NCBI GenBank assembly: GCA_018715025.1
Contig: DVMK01000153.1
Location: forward strand, 1-7,787
From: Candidatus Caccousia avistercoris
Lineage (GTDB): Bacteria > Bacillota > Clostridia > Oscillospirales > Acutalibacteraceae
Length of the DNA: 7,787 nt
Direction: 5' to 3'
In this document: one piece after another, positions 5,259-7,787 of the stretch
Layout of the letters: each line of letters opens with the position of its first letter
Position numbering within the stretch: the first letter of the stretch is position 1
Position numbers and translations under genes: made by a program
Notes under the pieces: generated by a model
Told to the model about the DNA's origin: nothing
What the model saw: only the letters and a program-made list of their open reading frames with translations
The model's database searches: none

Positions 5259-6604
5259 GCGGTTTCTTCTTCTTTTTTCGGGGGGCACAGGGCGCGGATG
5301 CGCCTGCGGTAGGTGAACAGAAGGGGAATGTCGGCCCCCAGCCAGGCCATGGGGCTGGCAAAGCACACCGCCCAGAAGCCGAAGGGCGCGGCCACGGCCG
5401 CCACCACCACACGCATGACAAGCTCCATCACGCCGCCCATCAGGGGAACGAAGGCTTCGCCCATGCCTTGCAGGGCGTTGCGGTAAATGTTCAGCCAGCC
5501 CAGGGGGATGTAGAAGGCCATAATGGTAAACAGGTACGTGCGGGCGTCGTCATAGGCCTGGGGCTGGTCGCCGGTGATGAACAGGGAGATGAAGAAACGC
5601 CAGAAAAAGAAGACGAGCACCATCATGGCAAGGGAGCTGACGTCGGTAATCTGGCGGCAGCGGCGCACCCCTTCCCGGATGCGTTCCATTTTCCCCGCCC
5701 CCAGGTTCTGGCCCACAAAGGTGGCGGTGGTGGTGGCAAGGGTAGACATGAGCTGCTGGGTGAGGGTTTCCACCTTAGAGGCCGCCGTGAAGGCCGCGGT
5801 GGTGACGGAGCCGAAGCTGTTCACCGCCCCCTGCAGGGTAATGACCCCAATGGCGGTAATGGAAAACTGGAAGGCCATGGGCGAGCCGATTTTCAGCAGG
5901 TAGCGGCAGGTGGCCCACTGGAATTTCCAGTCCTTCCGCTGGAAGCGGAGAATGGGGAACTTTTTCGCCATGTACACGAAGCACAGCAGGCCCGAAACAA
6001 GCTGAGACAGCACCGTGGCGTACCCGGCCCCCGCCACCCCCATGTGGAAATTGATGATGAAGGCCAAATCCAGCACCACGTTCAGCAGGGAAGAGATGAT
6101 GAGGAAATACAGGGGCGTTTTGCTGTCGCCCAGGGCCCGCAGCACGCCGGAAAGAATGTTGTACAGCACGTTGGCAAAGGTGCCGGCGAAAATGACCACA
6201 ATGTAGTCGTAGGCCTGCTGAATAATATTTTCGGCCGTGTTCATCAGCTCCAGCAGCGGCCAGCAGGCCAGCACGCTCGCCAGGGTGACGACCACGCTGA
6301 GGGCCGTACACAGCACGGCCGACATGGCCACCGCGTGGCGCATGTCGTCGTAGTCCCCGGCGCCGAACCGCTGGGCCACCACCACAGAAAAGCCGCTTGT
6401 CATGCCCATGACGAAGCCCAGCACCAGAAAGGAGAGGGGGCCGGTGGTGCCCACCGCCGCCAGCGCGTCCACCCCCAGGAACTGCCCCACAATAATGGCG
6501 TCCACCATACTGTACAGCTGCTGGAACAGGTTGCCCACCAGAAGGGGGGCCGAGAAGCTGAGAATGAGCTTTACCGGGTTCCCCACGGTCATATCTTTTG
6601 TCAC
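5231..6604 (-). CDS. MATE family efflux transporter
   Basis: This 457-residue membrane antiporter of the MOP/MATE superfamily exports organic cations or drugs using Na+ or H+; its substrate is unknown. It shows two homologous halves of about six helices. The repeat signatures are AQRFGAGDYDDMRHAV (77-92) with VGQNLGAGKMERIREG (297-312), and SGVLRALGDSKTP (152-164) with RNALQGMGEAFVP (375-387). An acidic residue in helix 1 (D35 in SMVDAIIVG) is at the position important for coupling in DinF-like MATEs. I chose GTG at 6604, because AGGG lies 7 nt upstream and the protein then begins MTKDMTVGNP, as in relatives. The in-frame ATG at 6682 has no ribosome binding site and lies just after a TATAAT. 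The tail is short and charged (KKEEE). folT follows codirectionally with no terminator between. Confidence 0.92.
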   Translation of the reverse strand: MTKDMTVGNPVKLILSFSAPLLVGNLFQQLYSMVDAIIVGQFLGVDALAAVGTTGPLSFLVLGFVMGMTSGFSVVVAQRFGAGDYDDMRHAVAMSAVLCTALSVVVTLASVLACWPLLELMNTAENIIQQAYDYIVVIFAGTFANVLYNILSGVLRALGDSKTPLYFLIISSLLNVVLDLAFIINFHMGVAGAGYATVLSQLVSGLLCFVYMAKKFPILRFQRKDWKFQWATCRYLLKIGSPMAFQFSITAIGVITLQGAVNSFGSVTTAAFTAASKVETLTQQLMSTLATTTATFVGQNLGAGKMERIREGVRRCRQITDVSSLAMMVLVFFFWRFFISLFITGDQPQAYDDARTYLFTIMAFYIPLGWLNIYRNALQGMGEAFVPLMGGVMELVMRVVVAAVAAPFGFWAVCFASPMAWLGADIPLLFTYRRRIRALCPPKKEEETAVQKETKLI

Positions 6605-6780
6605 ATTGGTTCCCTGCCTTATGTAGATTAAAAGCGCCCGCAGGCCCTGGAAAAGGGCGGTCTGCCCGCGGTTCTTCCACATGGAATTATAAGGCTAACA
6701 GGCATGGAAAATCCATTGACAGGAAGTGAGAAATTCTGTCTCGAAGGGGAACGCAGTTTCAGAGAGAACGCCGGATTTTG
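6605..6780 (-). promoter_or_regulatory. Upstream region of the MATE gene with a candidate -10 box
   Basis: The 176-nt gap between the esterase stop and the chosen MATE start shows no stable hairpin with a T-run. A perfect TATAAT (6691-6686) on the minus strand may be the -10 of the MATE promoter. The best -35 at a tolerable distance, TGGATT (6715-6710, 18-bp spacer), is poor. The predicted transcript would start near 6680, leaving a leader of about 75 nt before the GTG. Confidence 0.4.
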
Positions 6781-7425
6781 TCACAGGATGGCCCGCACCT
6801 GCTCCGCCAGCGCCCCGGCCAGCCGCCGGTGGCCGGAAGCGTCCATGTGCAGGCCGTCCAGGGGCGAGGGCTCTGCGGCCTGGGCCGCGTCGAAGAAGCG
6901 GCAGCCCCAGCGGGCGGCGGCCTCCTCGTACAGAGGGGCCAGCTGGGCAGAGTACCTCTGCGCCCTCTCGTACCCGAACAGGGGGCCAAAGACGGGATCT
7001 ACGGAAATGTTGCGCACGAGCAGGGGCGAGACCAGCAGGATCTCCGGCTGCTGTTCCGGCGGGCGGAGGGTGTCCCGCACGCAGCGGATCAGGGCTTCCG
7101 CCCCACGGGCCACCGTAAGAGGGATGGCGCTGTGCACCACCTGCAGATCGTTGGTGCCCAGCATGAGGATGACCAGATCCAGCGGCCGGTGAGAAAGCAG
7201 GCACGGCCCCAGGTAAGAAAGGCCGTTCAGCCCGGGGGCGGTGGGATCCTCCAGCACGGTTGTGCGGCCGCACAGCCCCTCCTCCAGAATTTCGTACCCC
7301 TCCCCCAGCAGCCCGGCCAAAGCGCCGGGCCAGCGCTGTTCCCGGGGAAGCCGGGCCCCGCCCCGGGCCGGATCGTGGCCGTAGGTGTTGGAATCGCCGT
7401 AGCATAAAATCCGTTTTGCCGTCAT
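6781..7425 (-). CDS. SGNH/GDSL hydrolase, arylesterase/acyltransferase type
   Basis: This 214-residue, probably cytoplasmic serine esterase has no signal peptide. SGNH blocks are GDSNTYG (10-16, nucleophile Ser12), EEGLCGRTT (48-56, oxyanion Gly53), MLGTND (88-93, oxyanion Asn92) and DGLHMDASGH (190-199, catalytic Asp190 and His193). Further stretches, such as RWPGALAGLLG, DPTAPGLNGLSYL and a C-terminal ALAEQVR, follow the Mycobacterium smegmatis arylesterase (MsAcT) closely as I recall it, so ester hydrolysis or acyl transfer on small esters is likely. The true substrate is unknown; a carbohydrate acetylesterase is an alternative. The ATG at 7425 follows AAGGAGAGG (7440-7432). It is transcribed toward the MATE gene without an obvious terminator between, but the 176-nt gap argues against tight coupling. 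Confidence 0.92.
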   Translation of the reverse strand: MTAKRILCYGDSNTYGHDPARGGARLPREQRWPGALAGLLGEGYEILEEGLCGRTTVLEDPTAPGLNGLSYLGPCLLSHRPLDLVILMLGTNDLQVVHSAIPLTVARGAEALIRCVRDTLRPPEQQPEILLVSPLLVRNISVDPVFGPLFGYERAQRYSAQLAPLYEEAAARWGCRFFDAAQAAEPSPLDGLHMDASGHRRLAGALAEQVRAIL

Positions 7426-7454
7426 GTTTTTCCTCTCCTTGCGTGAAAAGCAGA

Positions 7455-7473
7455 GGGCGGTTCCCCGCCGCCC
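7455..7473 (-). other. Hairpin in the leader of the SGNH hydrolase gene
   Basis: A perfect 6-bp GC stem, GGGCGG (7455-7460)/CCGCCC (7468-7473), has a 7-nt loop and lies 15 nt upstream of the gene's Shine-Dalgarno. No T-run follows on either strand, so it is not a terminator. It may simply be a stable leader element. An AATAAT/TAATAC stretch (7491-7484) farther upstream could be a -10 box, but I find no acceptable -35. Confidence 0.4.
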
Positions 7474-7521
7474 GCTTCTTGCTGTATTATTCGCTGAAAC
7501 TTTTTTAAAATGGTTTGCATT

Positions 7522-7544
7522 GTGCCGCAGCTTTGCTGCGGCAC
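7522..7544. repeat. Perfect 10-bp inverted repeat
   Basis: GTGCCGCAGC (7522-7531), a TTT loop and its exact complement (7535-7544) form a very stable hairpin on either strand. No T-run follows on the plus strand (CGCGCC) or on the minus strand (AATGC), so a standard terminator is unlikely. It sits 5 nt from the next, larger palindrome. Confidence 0.65.
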
Positions 7545-7548
7545 GCGC

Positions 7549-7594
7549 CGAACAACATATTTACGGGATGGCGTTCCCGTAAATATGTCGTTCG
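7549..7594. repeat. Long near-perfect palindrome (19 of 20 pairs)
   Basis: Bases 7549-7568 pair with 7575-7594 around a 6-nt loop (TGGCGT). Fourteen pairs are contiguous from the loop (CATATTTACGGGA core), then one mismatch at 7554/7589, then five more pairs. The mismatch is A-C in plus-strand RNA but G-U in minus-strand RNA. No T-run is adjacent. It could be a mobile-element end, a small dispersed repeat or an RNA hairpin. I cannot decide from one copy. Confidence 0.65.
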
Positions 7595-7602
7595 CGTTGC
7601 CC

Positions 7603-7783
7603 TACTTTTCCCTGAGAGGTCAGCCTTCGCAGGCGACTGATGTTGCCCATCAGCTACCGGCGAGCCGTACCCCCAAAAATGCGGAGGAACTTTCGCAATC
7701 GTAAGATTGCGAGTGTTCCTGTAAAGGGGCCGGCGTTTAGTGACCCTAAGGGCACAAGCCGGCCAAGCGCTGAGGGAAAAGTG
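7603..7783 (+). ncRNA. Candidate structured non-coding RNA, possibly raiA-motif-like
   Basis: About 180 nt close on themselves. The outer stem is 7603-7613 with 7773-7783 (11 bp, one U-G on the plus strand). Inside lie GCCT 7623-7626/AGGC 7631-7634; CTGATG 7637-7642/CATCAG 7648-7653; AGGAAC 7685-7690/GTTCCT 7715-7720, stacked on TCGCAATC 7693-7700/GATTGCGA 7705-7712 with a GUAA loop; and GGCCGGC 7728-7734/GCCGGCC 7758-7764, enclosing GTG/CAC and CCC/GGG. CCGT 7665-7668 with GCGG 7681-7684, and CCCC 7671-7674 with GGGG 7726-7729, suggest a pseudoknot (the last competes with the GGCCGGC helix). U-G wobbles and the GNRA loop favour the plus strand. No coding signal fits. Size and style recall the raiA-motif RNA of Firmicutes, but this is from memory and unverified. 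Promoter and 3' end are not identified. Confidence 0.62.
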
Positions 7784-7787
7784 AGCG

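Noticed and set aside
5252..6631. Plus-strand open frame of about 460 codons opposite the MATE gene
   Set aside because: It is very rich in His, Gly and Gln and has no family signature; it is the mirror of the MATE coding sequence.
6605..6682. MATE start at ATG 6682
   Set aside because: It has no Shine-Dalgarno, a TATAAT sits 4-9 nt upstream, and the extra 26 residues are unlike family N-termini. GTG 6604 fits better, though this is not proven.
7662..7670. Group II intron domain V, suggested by GAGCCGTAC
   Set aside because: No matching 3' strand (GTACGGTTC-like) follows at the short distance that domain V requires, and no intron-encoded protein is present.
7510..7704. 64-codon plus-strand open frame
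   Set aside because: It spans two perfect hairpins and half of the candidate ncRNA, has no ribosome binding site and no protein-like character.
1..7787. CRISPR array, tRNA, rRNA or transposase gene
   Set aside because: I saw no regularly spaced direct repeats, no tRNA cloverleaf or rRNA core sequence, and no transposase or integrase motif in any frame.

Overview
The window looks like a chromosomal segment of a GC-rich, Gram-positive anaerobe of the Clostridia, most likely an Oscillospiraceae/Ruminococcaceae gut bacterium. The grounds are AGGAGG-type ribosome binding sites, several GTG/TTG starts, a lipoprotein signal peptide on the solute-binding protein, a FolT-type ECF S component behind a tetrahydrofolate riboswitch, and a MATE exporter of the DinF-like type common in Firmicutes. 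The family assignments are firm. The taxonomic placement is inference.

Left half, plus strand (1-4367): an AT-rich promoter region and a GC-rich foldable leader precede a complete four-gene ABC importer operon. The order is ATPase (UgpC/MalK family), permease (UgpA/MalF type), permease (UgpE/MalG type) and lipoprotein binding protein (UgpB-like). The first two genes overlap by a GTGA, and the second and third are 14 bp apart. The binding-protein gene has its own strong ribosome binding site after a 62-bp gap. The binding protein resembles UgpB (motifs FWHSM, TYQGGY, ILQV, GYLPF), so glycerol-3-phosphate or a glycerophosphodiester is the best substrate guess, but no glycerophosphodiesterase gene is in view. 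A cluster of inverted repeats (4394-4491) ends this operon and also the opposing genes.

Right half, minus strand (4530-7425), read right to left: an SGNH esterase close to the mycobacterial arylesterase/acyltransferase type, a MATE efflux transporter, then folT. A good promoter (TGTACA-17-TATAAT) overlaps the MATE stop codon and begins transcription almost exactly at the first base of the THF riboswitch that precedes folT. folT starts at a TTG behind AGGAGGT.

Right edge (7426-7787): there is no credible gene. The stretch holds a short leader hairpin, two strong perfect or near-perfect hairpins (7522-7544 and 7549-7594), and then about 180 nt that fold into a closed multi-helix structure (7603-7783). 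That structure has an 11-bp outer stem, a GUAA-capped hairpin, a self-complementary GC helix and possible alternative pairings. It is the least explained element here and most likely a structured non-coding RNA. Its size and style recall the raiA-motif RNA of Firmicutes, but that identity is unverified.
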